Below are positions 41,336-51,159 of a stretch of DNA of 64,000 nt, one piece after another. The stretch is from assembly GCA_022539475.1 (NCBI GenBank), contig VCMS01000003.1, positions 208,983 to 272,982 of the forward strand. Direction: 5' to 3'. The notes under the pieces are model-generated. The model was given only the letters and a program-made list of their open reading frames with translations, was not told the DNA's origin and ran no database searches. Origin of the DNA: Gracilaria domingensis. Lineage: Eukaryota; Rhodophyta; Florideophyceae; Gracilariales; Gracilariaceae. A program made the translations under genes and the position numbers. Positions within the stretch are counted from its first letter, which is position 1; each line of letters opens with the position of its first letter.

Positions 41336-43299
41336 ACAGGCTTCACGGCGCATACGGCTCTTACTACCTCCGCCCGACGTTGCTGGTAAATGCCCTCTCT
41401 CGTTTATGGGTACCGTAACTTAATCGTAACTACGTGTACAGGTTCTTGCAGAGCGTTTCTATTCATGGAAACACTCACAAAGGAGGGCAACACCTATTCC
41501 AGTAATCGCTTTAGGCTTAAACGTAAATCGCACGGTATAGTGATATTATTGTTTGTTGAGTGGCCAGAAAGAGTGTTGGGTTTTGTAGTGGAAGAGCCTT
41601 TGTTTCAACAGAAACGCTCGCAGTGGCCGTCTTAAGGGCTTGGCCTACTTTACGAGGGAATGGTGCTGCTTCGTAATTGAGGGCAGCGGAATGGAAGTGA
41701 GATATATGTATATATATACATCTTTAGATTGGAAGACAGTTTCTTCCAACCACTGTAGCTACTTTTCTCTACGTGAATGTCTGCTGCCTTATCCCCAAAG
41801 AGAGGATAAAGCATCTAAACAGAAATGTCTCTGTCCCCACGAAGGCCCAGAATATGTGCGGCCATTTTTCATTCAGATCTTGAACCGAATTTTGTTTTGC
41901 TGTTGTTGGCGTTCGCAGCTCTTTCCCGCGACTAGATGGCGATTAAAAAGAACGCGCTCGCCGCCATTTTTGAGTTGCAAGGCAAGTCACTAAAAGTTAT
42001 ATCGTTTACATTTTTCTTCCCGAAGAGTGCTGCTCTGTCTCTACTTTTTTGCCAATTGCGCTTGTCTCCTCTTAAGCTGCAGGAAGTGAATGGGGATTCA
42101 GTTTCCGAATGAACCACTCAGTCGAGTCGCGATTCCAAAAACTATCGAAGAAGCGTAACTCTCTCTAACTCATGAAATACAAAATACGAAACTTGAGCAC
42201 TGTGTAACAATTCTCAATCTTAAAGATTTACTGAACAGCATTTATTAGTACCGTATATGTTCCGCAATGTGAAATTGCGGCCGTCAAGAATTTGATTACG
42301 GTTGCTTGAAGATCGTATACTAAGGACAGGTTTGCTGGTACCCTTGGTACGGGAGGGCTAACGGAATGAAAATGGCGCTAAACACTGGTTTCTTTTAGTT
42401 TGCCTGCCGAGAGATAACCTTCTACCTTTGTAGTTTCATTGAAAAGAAATGCTCGGCAAAACTAGTACTTGACTTTTGTATGTGTGAAGAGAGACGAAGC
42501 AGATCTTAAAGCTGATGATGACGGGGAGAGAAACTCAAGCTAAAGACCGTAATACCTGACTTCCTGCATATTGGTGTCATGGTGGCGTAGGCACCGGGAA
42601 TCGTGTGCTAATCAAGACTGCTTCTATGAACTATCAGCGTGACAGGGAGCTTTGATGACAACACGGAAAATGGCAGGGAGCCTACGACTACTCTGGCGAT
42701 AATATTTCTTCTCTTGGATTAGGACTAAAATACTAATTGCGAGAGAGCAGTTGACTTGTGAGCCCAGAGTGGGTGGTGGGATGTCCTTGATTTGATAAAC
42801 ATCGAATAGACGCATCAGGAAAGTCTCGATAGCCATAATCTTGATGAATATCTGCTGGTCTCTCTTTAAACAGTAAAAGGAGAGTTGCAATGACGAGCTC
42901 AAATCAACTCTCGGCGATCTAATTCGGGAAGAGATTGCATGTAAGAGCAACAGCGAGCGCCTTGTACCTGTTTCGAGAAGCGACAAGAGTGTATTCGGTT
43001 ACATCAAGGTGAGTGTAACTACAGAGTGACCATCTATGATAGAACTTTTGCGCGATTGTAGATTCTGTTGTCTATTTCTGCGTCAATTGGTTTCGTGTGA
43101 GCATGAGAGACTACCATTAGATAGCTTGTAATTGTCGACGTGATACATGGTCACAATTTCGTCCTATATAGGTATCAGTGACATTCGTCACAGGATGGAG
43201 GACAATTCTGTGAGCACGGCTGGAGGGGTATAAAAGGCAGTTGGCTGTTCCAGAGAATGCGGCTGATGAAGAGAAGGAGCCGCCTCAGTTGACAATACC
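41336..43299. other. 2 kb intergenic
   Basis: No gene recognised on either strand. A TATATGTATATATATACA run sits near 41,704-41,721. The TATA box of the next gene is at its end. Confidence 0.4.
43229..43236 (+). promoter_or_regulatory. TATA box of the small basic protein gene
   Basis: GGGG-TATAAAAG-GCAG, 71 nt before the ATG at 43300. Same 8-mer as upstream of SPB1. Confidence 0.62.
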
Positions 43300-43728
43300 A
43301 TGAAAACATCCAGTTGCTCTGCGAACCTCCGCGCGAAGCGTTTCCTGGGGCGGTCTTACAATCAACGACTAAAAATTGAAGGGATCAATGGAATGACCCT
43401 GGCGGCTGCCCCCATGTTGGTGGAAGTTGCTAACTGTATGGAAGAGAAACCTGAGCTCCAGGGACGGAAGCGCAAGCGATCTAACGGGTTGTCTGAGGCA
43501 AATATCCTCGCCCCTGGGCGAAAGCGTACTCGGCGTCAGAGCGAGAAAGCGGTTCAAGGCTTGAGGTTGACAAGTACTGCGAGACAAGGTCGGGGCAGCG
43601 CTCTAGCGAAAGGAAAGAAAACAAAACGTGCACTTCCTTTAGCAGAGCAAGCACGGTTTGCGGTCGGAAGGAGACGGCGATCGCGGCACAAAAGTTTAGA
43701 ATCGAGTAAAACAAGTGTTCAATCTTAA
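43300..43728 (+). CDS. Small basic protein of unknown function
   Basis: 142 residues from ATG, led by a canonical TATA box at a typical distance. That is the main reason to believe the frame. The sequence is rich in Lys/Arg with several nuclear-localisation-like clusters (GRKRKRSNG, GRKRTRRQSEK, KGKKTKRA, GRRRRSRHK). It has a short hydrophobic patch (GMTLAAAPMLVEVANCM, about 31-47) and no cysteine-based motif. No family recognised. A nuclear or nucleic-acid-binding role is guessed from composition only. It converges with uricase; a strong hairpin lies 90 bp after its stop. Confidence 0.5.
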   Translation: MKTSSCSANLRAKRFLGRSYNQRLKIEGINGMTLAAAPMLVEVANCMEEKPELQGRKRKRSNGLSEANILAPGRKRTRRQSEKAVQGLRLTSTARQGRGSALAKGKKTKRALPLAEQARFAVGRRRRSRHKSLESSKTSVQS

Positions 43729-44012
43729 CATTTCTTCTGTTGTTTGTGCTCCTCTCCCTCCGATCCTTTCCTACGCCATCTTGCTGGGGACCTTTTCAAG
43801 GGGTGTGTAGTCAGCTTGGGCTTCGAATTCGAGTCTTGAATTCGAAGCCCACTCTTATCGGGATGGATTCTTGTGAATACAGTTCTATGGCTTGTGAAAC
43901 TTGACATTGATTTTCTGTCTAGCGGTAGCCCACGCGCTCACAGACTCAACAATTGAGGACAAGACCATCCTTTACCAGCTCCGTATTACAGGACATACGT
44001 AACCCTCCACGC
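43729..44012. other. Short convergent intergenic with a strong hairpin
   Basis: 284 bp between stops of the basic-protein gene and uricase; the hairpin is listed separately. Confidence 0.5.
43817..43851. repeat. Perfect 14-bp stem hairpin, 7-nt loop
   Basis: TGGGCTTCGAATTC and GAATTCGAAGCCCA are exact reverse complements separated by GAGTCTT. Placed between two convergent genes, it would form in transcripts of either strand and may mark or shield 3' ends. Confidence 0.8.
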
Positions 44013-45022
44013 TCATAGCCTGGATATACGAAATGAACCAGATTGAGGTGTCTGCACGTTCTCTTTGGACACGGTAGCTGTAATAAGTCCATGGGGTTCG
44101 GCAGACGGGATGAAGATATCGTCTTCAAACTTTATACCGTTCTTTTCAAAAACTGCAATGTTGCAGGGGAGAAAGTGCAGATTTGGTAATGAAAATGTCA
44201 TCGATTCTATCTCGTTCACAGCTTGGACGACGGCACTGGCCATTTTGAAAAGGGTTTCCTGAACTCCTTTGCTATACACGCCGGTTTGAGGTGGTCCAAA
44301 GAATTGCATCAATGCAAGGTCAAGAACATGTTTTCGCAACCGATGAAAATCAATGCGCAACAAACTTGGCATGTGTTTTGTTCTATACAACCACTTGGCA
44401 TCAATGGTTGTAGCCAGTATTCTCTCAGCGGTGTCCGGAAGCGTTGTGTAGTTGTCGCGCAAAAACCTCTCCCAACCACTCTGAGTGGTTTTTAGTACGC
44501 TAAGACTGATGGGGTGAGAACAAATGTTAGATAGTTTACAACAAGCTGTGTGTATCCTCGAAAGCCGAGCAGGTCCTCGTACCTTTTAAGCCCAGACTCT
44601 AGAATAGTCTCAGTACGGGTCATAAGTACATTGCACACAGGAGTGCCATCAGCACTTTGCACAAACCCGTGAGAATGAGAAACAGTATCCCGTTTGAAGC
44701 GTTTCCAGGGACGTTGTTCGACAGTAATTCGCGCTTGGTCAATATGAGAATAATAATGAAGAAAACGCTTTGCCAAGGAGATGGCAAAGGTTTCTGGGCA
44801 TGACATAGAGTGACTCTTAGCGAGGACGTAAACGTGGTTTTTGCATGTGTCGGTAGCGACCACGAAATGATTGTCGCCTTGAGTGAATGAAGCATTAGTG
44901 CCCCCCTTCAGCTCGATTTGGACTGTGAATTCTCTGAAATCATGGCGATCTGCGGCACGAGTGACCTTGGCGACACGAACTCGAGCTTTTCCGTGGCTTG
45001 CCGACAGAAGCCTGGATTGCAT
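44013..45022 (-). CDS. UOX: Uricase (urate oxidase), peroxisomal, one intron
   Basis: complement(join(44013..44499,44583..45022)) gives 308 residues. The 83-nt intron has donor GTACGA, acceptor TTAG and a CTAAC branch. Splicing restores LKSVLKTTQSGWERF and RDNYTTLPDTAERIL, matching uricase; each unspliced frame loses the family wording at the junction. Motifs: HGKARVRVAKV with Lys12, TQGDNHFVVATDTCKN with Thr57, and NLHFLP with the His of the catalytic Lys-Thr-His relay. The signature IPSAEPHGLITATVSK also occurs. The last three residues, SRL, form a type 1 peroxisomal targeting signal. The enzyme oxidises urate to 5-hydroxyisourate with release of hydrogen peroxide, the first step to allantoin. 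ATG at 45022 is used; a TTG just upstream is not needed. Length fits the family (about 300). Confidence 0.93.
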
Positions 45023-45997
45023 TGTGGCCAAAGACGGGGGATTGCGTGAGCAGCGGATGGTACGTTGATGGAATGATGGCTCTTTGCTTCGCCCGCTTTG
45101 CGGGGTTTGCGGTTTATCTCAATCCTAACGACAACCGTTGCAGCTGACAACCTCTTAAAAGTCGTTTTCAGTCAGGAAACCCGCGGCAAGCAAGGCAAGC
45201 AAGGCAAGCGTGGAGGAACGAACATATGAAGGCGCCAATCATTCGTGGTGGAGATAGTCGTAGGATCGCGATCCGTCGGGAATGGCGAAGCATGCACTTG
45301 GGGAGAGTTCGGACACGGGTTCGCCGTGTACCTTTCGATGAAGGTTATAAGGATATCCTTGACGTCACCTGTCCTGTTGCGCGAGTCGAAATGCAGCACT
45401 TTGTGCCAGTTTGTGGCTTGTGTGAACCTTTGGGAGCCTTGCAAGCTTGCCAGGCAACGACTTTGACTTGTCTACGAGCTTTGAGCGCGCTTTTCAAATC
45501 TTCAGATCCGGCTCCACAGTTATTTTTTTGAAGATTTGGTGATCATCTGCAACATGCGAAGTCGCTTGCAGGGGCTCACCACCGTACGTTGAACGTGTTA
45601 AGTTTCTCAAGCCGCATCCAGACGGGACGCACAGTTTTTCTTGCTGCTCTGCAGGGTATGGATACACTTGGAGACCCAGTTATCGTACAGCTGCCGTTTC
45701 GTCTTTCCGCTTTTTACGCTTCTACTCTCTTGGGGACCTTCTTGCGCTCGGTTCCGTCTTAGCATGTTGTACTTGCGCATGCGCCACGTTTCGCGTTCCG
45801 CTGACCAACTGTTCAATTTCTACCACAACAAGCGCAAGATCTCAACGACTTCTTGCCTCATCTGTGATACAAAACGTACAAACTCTTTGAGAAGGAGTGC
45901 GCTTGTATTGGGTTAACGTGCGACTCTAGCGTTTTTCCGTCTTATCCTAACTCGGGGCAGCTCCTTCGAACAACTCAACCAACTTCACCGATTAGAC
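45023..45997. promoter_or_regulatory. Divergent region between uricase and the bromodomain gene
   Basis: About 1 kb without a recognised gene. It contains three copies of a 9-bp unit (GGCAAGCAA) at 45184-45209. Overlapping short frames on both strands have no motif. Confidence 0.45.
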
Positions 45998-48900
45998 ATG
46001 GGTCGCGGTGGAGCCACAGCACGACGAGGGCGCGCGGCAAGAGGGGCGAAGGGGCAACCTGCAAAGGATAGCACTAAGTCTGCCGACGCATCAAAGCCGC
46101 CGCAAGGAGCCAAGTCGACCAGAGGGAAGAAGGCTATCAAAGCATCCTCGGCTAGCGTATCTCGCGGTGGTAAGGCTCCCGTTTCCACTGCCGCAGCAAA
46201 CGCTCCCGTGCGCACTGTGCCAACTAGAGCTCGACGGAAGCCTTCAAGATACGCAACAGAGGTCACCCTTCATGAGAGAGATCGACTTCAAAATCAAGGA
46301 AATGCTGTAACTGATGGCGTGCAACTTTTAGACCTGTTTCGATCTTCATTGCGAAAGATATCCGAGGAGAGCACTGAATCGGGCAAAATGGATGCAGCTT
46401 TGCGTGGTAAGGAACTTATGCAGAAAGCTTTACATGGGCACAAAATTGTTGAGCGAGACTGGGCATCATTTGATGTTCTTTGCAGCATGTCCGAAGCTTT
46501 GGACCGTGAGACACAGCCCTCGTTAGAATACACTCTGGGAGTTCTCGGCGTTACCGAGTTGCCTGATACTCTGGATGAGCGTGCTCGAGTCCGCGGCGCG
46601 AAGACTTATAATGATATTCAGCGCATATCTCAAAGCCGCAAGAGGAAAGAAGAGAAGGAAAGGAAAAAGAAAGAGAGTATAGAGAAGGCCCGTACAGAAC
46701 GAGAACGGAAGGAAAAAGAAAAAGTGGAAAAGGAGCGGAAGAAGAGTAAGGAACCTTCGAGAGCCGCGAGAGATGATGAAACTGAAGAAGGCAAACCGCA
46801 TCAAAAGGCAGAAGGAACGGTGAACGACAACGATGACGACGTAGTACGAGGTGTAGAAGACGTGACCATCGGCGGAACACCTCAAGGGAAGTCTGCGGAT
46901 GTCAGTAAAGAGAAAGACGACCACGTCATGGAAGACAAAGAGGGAAATACAAACGCAAAGTCGAAAAACAGTAGTCCGGAGGACATGGATACAGCGCCCT
47001 CAGAAAGCCCGCAGAACGCTGCAGGGCGAAAAGAAGACCGTCACACATCTCTTGAGAACGATAAGGACAAGAAATCTGGTCAAGACGAAGAAATGCAGGA
47101 TATCGAAAGCGCAGAGATAGCAGCGACTTCCGAGAAAGCTTCCGAGACCCCTTCCGCAAAGCATTCTGAGCCCCAAGCCCAGAAGTCAAAGAATGAGGGA
47201 AAAATGGCTGATCAGGAGAATGCAGGAAATATACCAGAAACTCAGGCCCAGGTTCGGAGATCGTCTAGGCTCAAAGGGTCAGAGCACCCTGACCAGGACG
47301 AGCCCGCAAGGGGTGCAACAGATGAGAAAGATTCGGACAAGAAATCCAAAGCTCAGTCGGAAACTGCACCTCCGAGCGATGCGCTTCCGAGATCCGCAGA
47401 AAGTCCTGAAGAAACAGATGCGACTAGTCCCACAGCTGGTAACACCACTGGGGCTTCAGGACCGAGAATTGGAGAGTCTGTTAAGAACAATGGCGAGCGT
47501 CAAGTGACTTCCCTCACGGAAAACGGCGATTCGGAGCCGAAGGAGAACCCAAGACCCTTTACTCGATTACCCAAAAGAAAGGGTCGTAGTAGGTTCGGGG
47601 CAAAAGTTCCGTCTACTGAACCTACGGCGGAGCAGAACAGCAGTGCTCAAACAAGCGCGGATGCTCAAAGTATCCCGGGTTCTGGAAATGCTCAGGAAGA
47701 ACAAGGACTTCACGATGGTGGTACCAAATTGGAAGTATCACAGCCTTCTACGAAATCTATGACGCCCGCTTCAGGTGCTGAAGCGACGCGTAAGTCTTCT
47801 GATATGATTGCGTCTTCGGAAGGTATGCTTGATGCCTCTGAGAATGTGACCAAAAAGTCAACAAAAGCCGGTGTGATGTCGTCTACAGAGAAAGGAAAGA
47901 GGAACGCAAGAGAGTCGGAGAGGAATACTTCGAAAGGTGAAAATGGTGCCGTTGGGAAAACAGTTGATCCAAAATCGTCGTCGAAGTCTAAGACCAAGAT
48001 GGCTGGTTTGGACAGTTCTGGAATTGGTGAAGGCGAAAAATCCCGTCAAGATGTGGACACTGGTGAAAAAGTCAGCACTTCTAAGAGAGGAGGTAAATCT
48101 GTTTCTAATGCTAAATCTATTGAAGATAAAGTTTCGTCTAGAGATAAAAAGGACAAGCAAAGGAAAGCAAAAGATGAGAAAGGTGGGCTGAAGACACCCA
48201 TTTCAGTCCGGGAGCGAGGGCAAGGTGTTGACGGGGGCACCGGTGATCGCGATGATGGCATGACCTTGCCGAGTCAATCAGAAAAAACTAATCACAAGAA
48301 GCCGACCACCACAAGTGAGAAAGGTGGTAAAAGCCAGGAGTCATCCGTTTCGAAGGTTGCCCCAAGAACCGTGGACCAGAAAGCAGCACAGCAGAAATCT
48401 GAAACTCGACCGAAGCGAGCTCTAACTACGAAAGAACTGGAAAAAGAAGCCATGGCTGCTGTGTTTGGGGACTCGGACTCAGATGATGAAATGGAACTGG
48501 ATGAAACCAGCCCGACGAAAGGTACTGAAGAACACCTCAAAGGAGATGAGGAGGAAAAGGTAAAGGGTGGAAATGGTACAAAACGAGAGATGCCTGCAAA
48601 AGAAAGGAGGGATGAACATCTTGCCGCTGATGCATCCGCACGCATCGTGAAAGGGAAAGCAAAAGGCCGAGGACGTCGGAGGGTTCAAAAGGGAGGCCCT
48701 GAAGTTGTCATTGCAAAACCGGAGAGACGCATAAGTTCCCGCAGGCATTCGACACGGGACGACATTGTTGCTCCACAATCAAAGCATACTCGTCTTCGTC
48801 GAGAATCTACGAATTTGACTGATGGAAGACTGATGCTAGACACTGACGATGACCACATGCTTCGGTGCGCTGCTGTCTGGCAAAAGGTCCAACGGGAGAA

Positions 48901-49501
48901 GATTTCCATCCCGTTTCGACAGCCCGTTCAGAAGAAGGACGCTCCCGACTATTTTGACATTGTGGAGAAGCCGATGGACTTGGCAACGGTGAGGAAGAAC
49001 ATGGAAGAAGGTATTATCAAATCTCCAGTTGACTTCTTTAACCATATGATGCAAATTGTCAAGAACGCATTCATTTATAACCCAAAGAATTCTGACCTGT
49101 GGGAGCTGGCCATGGAATTGAGGGTTGTGATTCGAGATGCTACTCGACCGATTGTCACCGAGTGGTGCGAATCGCAAGGGCAAATCTACGAGTTTTCTGA
49201 AGACGATCAGGAAGCTGGTGAGGCTGAAGAAGAGGAAATTGGAGTGCCTGAGGCGGTTGAAGTGCAGAAGAGAAAGAAACGCCCTGGAAGACCTCCAAAG
49301 CATAGAAAGGTTGAAGTGGAAATCGAATCTGCGCCCGCTTCGAAACGGGGTCGGGGAAGGGGAAGAGGGCGTGGACGCGGACGTCGTGGGGGTGGAGCCA
49401 CGCGCGCATCAATCAACAGAAAAAGAGCGTTGGAGGCGGAATCTGACTCTACGAAGCCGAAGAAAAGAAGAGTCGGCCGTCCTCGAAAAGACGGAACTTA
49501 G
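45998..49501 (+). CDS. Bromodomain protein with AT-hooks
   Basis: 1167 residues, single exon. The first 40 residues are Arg/Gly-rich. Residues about 60-190 are the only ordered-looking N-terminal part. Residues about 205-930 are very long, low-complexity and Lys/Glu/Ser-rich, likely disordered. One bromodomain lies near 945-1055: FRQPVQKKDAPDYFDIVEKP, then PMDLATVRKNMEEG, then NAFIYNPKNSDLWELAMEL. It keeps the acetyl-lysine-contact Asn in the YNP context. The C-terminus has AT-hook-like motifs (KKRPGRPPKHRK near 1092, RGRGRGRGRGRRGG near 1120, RRVGRPRKDGT at the very end). Bromodomains read acetylated histones and AT-hooks bind the DNA minor groove, so a nuclear chromatin factor is likely. 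It does not match the two-bromodomain BET layout. Complex membership is unknown. Confidence 0.88.
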   Translation: MGRGGATARRGRAARGAKGQPAKDSTKSADASKPPQGAKSTRGKKAIKASSASVSRGGKAPVSTAAANAPVRTVPTRARRKPSRYATEVTLHERDRLQNQGNAVTDGVQLLDLFRSSLRKISEESTESGKMDAALRGKELMQKALHGHKIVERDWASFDVLCSMSEALDRETQPSLEYTLGVLGVTELPDTLDERARVRGAKTYNDIQRISQSRKRKEEKERKKKESIEKARTERERKEKEKVEKERKKSKEPSRAARDDETEEGKPHQKAEGTVNDNDDDVVRGVEDVTIGGTPQGKSADVSKEKDDHVMEDKEGNTNAKSKNSSPEDMDTAPSESPQNAAGRKEDRHTSLENDKDKKSGQDEEMQDIESAEIAATSEKASETPSAKHSEPQAQKSKNEGKMADQENAGNIPETQAQVRRSSRLKGSEHPDQDEPARGATDEKDSDKKSKAQSETAPPSDALPRSAESPEETDATSPTAGNTTGASGPRIGESVKNNGERQVTSLTENGDSEPKENPRPFTRLPKRKGRSRFGAKVPSTEPTAEQNSSAQTSADAQSIPGSGNAQEEQGLHDGGTKLEVSQPSTKSMTPASGAEATRKSSDMIASSEGMLDASENVTKKSTKAGVMSSTEKGKRNARESERNTSKGENGAVGKTVDPKSSSKSKTKMAGLDSSGIGEGEKSRQDVDTGEKVSTSKRGGKSVSNAKSIEDKVSSRDKKDKQRKAKDEKGGLKTPISVRERGQGVDGGTGDRDDGMTLPSQSEKTNHKKPTTTSEKGGKSQESSVSKVAPRTVDQKAAQQKSETRPKRALTTKELEKEAMAAVFGDSDSDDEMELDETSPTKGTEEHLKGDEEEKVKGGNGTKREMPAKERRDEHLAADASARIVKGKAKGRGRRRVQKGGPEVVIAKPERRISSRRHSTRDDIVAPQSKHTRLRRESTNLTDGRLMLDTDDDHMLRCAAVWQKVQREKISIPFRQPVQKKDAPDYFDIVEKPMDLATVRKNMEEGIIKSPVDFFNHMMQIVKNAFIYNPKNSDLWELAMELRVVIRDATRPIVTEWCESQGQIYEFSEDDQEAGEAEEEEIGVPEAVEVQKRKKRPGRPPKHRKVEVEIESAPASKRGRGRGRGRGRGRRGGGATRASINRKRALEAESDSTKPKKRRVGRPRKDGT

Positions 49502-49943
49502 CTCTGTGCTAAATCCAGCTTTGGTGCCCGGGCATTACGTGCGTGGTAATCGCATCTATAGATATCCTGACTTATCAATATGCCTGTAACGCTCTCTACT
49601 CTGGTTGGGCATTGTCTACTATCTACGGACTCCGTAGTATGGAGTCATTAACGTTGAAGAGCCTGAGCATTCTTTTCAACCTTGAATTGTAACGATTCGG
49701 CGAGGTTCGGTACAGAATTACATGTTTAAATAGATTACCGTACCTGTTTATTGCGATTTGTAAACGTTTGCTGTCCACTGATCTGGTGCTATTGGGCTAT
49801 GGAAAACCCTACAAACGACCTCAACCTCGAGTAGTCAAGACCGGCTCCTTTCTTCTCAGACGTCTTGCAGCTTCGCAACCATTGCCCGGATAGACTAGAT
49901 TCGTACAGAGAAGTTGACCTTCGTTTGCGCGACAGCACTTACT
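49502..49943. promoter_or_regulatory. Intergenic between the bromodomain and Mpv17 genes
   Basis: 0.44 kb, no gene; likely 3' UTR plus promoter of the Mpv17 gene. Confidence 0.4.
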
Positions 49944-50827
49944 ATGAACTCTGCCTTTATCACACCGGCTCTTCCGGTTCGTGCGAAGACATGCGTTTCC
50001 TCCAGAGTATCACCGACAATGCTCCAATTCCGCACACCGCGCAATCCTTTCAAGTTTGATGGCGGAAGCGGCCCGGGTCGTTTCTCTGGAGGCGGAAACT
50101 CATTTGGTGGAGGCTCTGGATCTGGCTTTGGTTCTGGTCGTGGTTCAAACAACCGCCGCAGTTCCGGCGGAGGCGGTGCTGCTGACAACTCTGGCAATAT
50201 CTTCACTGCGTTGTGGGGGTCCTATAATTCTTCATTGGAGAAGAACCCCATACTTACAAAGGCGTTCACTTCTCTAGTTGGCTTTTTCCTTGGCGACTTA
50301 CTGGCGCAAAAGTTCTTGGGCGAGAAGGGCGCTGACCTTGACAAAGGTCGTCTGGCCAGGATGGCGAGCTTCGGTTTCCTTATTCACGGTCCCACTGGAC
50401 ACTACTTCTACTCTGCGCTCGATAGGGTAATTGTTGGAGCTACCCCGCTCAAGGTTGCATCGAAGGTTATCGTTGACCAAGTTTTCTGGGCGCCCATTTT
50501 CACAGCTGTTTTCTTCGCGTATTTGGGTTTGGCTGAGCGGAAGACTGTGGAACAGATTAAGGATAAGGTGAAGAACGATACCTGGACGGGCGTGAAAGCA
50601 AGCTGGAAGGTACGTCAAACTGGTCCAGTACAAATGTTTCACATGTTGATACCTTAACATATGTCTGACATCTTACCCTTTACCTTTGTTGTTGCATAAC
50701 ACTACAGTTCTGGCCTCTTGCTCATACTATCAACTTTGCGATAATTCCCACTTCGCAGAGGCTGTTGTACATCAACACCCTGCAGGTTGGGTACAATGTG
50801 ATTCTCAGTTTGTTGGGCAACAAGTGA
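49944..50827 (+). CDS. Mpv17/PMP22-family membrane protein, plastid-targeted type, one intron
   Basis: join(49944..50609,50708..50827) gives 261 residues. The 98-nt intron has donor GTACGT and acceptor ACAG. The second exon adds FWPLAHTINFAIIPTSQRLL and YINTLQVGYNVILSLLGNK, the essential C-terminal W-P-x-x-x-x-x-N-F motif of Mpv17/PMP22. The unspliced frame would end without it. The N-terminus (MNSAFITPALPVRAKTCVSS, rich in Ser/Thr/Arg/Ala, few acids) looks like a plastid or mitochondrial transit peptide. A Gly/Ser-rich linker (about 45-85) leads to four membrane segments from about residue 110. The family forms inner-membrane channels or transport-related proteins of peroxisomes, mitochondria and plastids; substrate unknown. 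The start is the first ATG; a TTG upstream is rejected. Plastid rather than mitochondrial location is inference. Confidence 0.88.
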
Positions 50828-51159
50828 TGTCTGCCAGTCTAGCTTCCCACGTAGCTTGATTCACGGTCTTATCCGTGTGTAGCAGTGTTGCTTCTATTTC
50901 GCGGTCCATTCAAACACCATCTCCCATTCCTGTACGCTCGTAAATAGTTATATCCAATACGCCACTTTGAAAGTTTGCTCAGCGAAGCTGCTCTGTCCAG
51001 CTGAAAAAAAGCGCGCTTTCACGGACATCTGAGACCAAATCCTGCTCTCCTATTGACATGCCTTCTCAGCTACAACCGAGGACGTTCGCATTGCAATCAG
51101 AATTGACAGCAGTTCTCTCATAGAGACGGCGTGCGATGTCAGGTTGCGGAACAAAACAT
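50828..51159. other. Intergenic between convergent genes
   Basis: 0.33 kb, no gene; presumably the two 3' UTRs. Confidence 0.45.
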
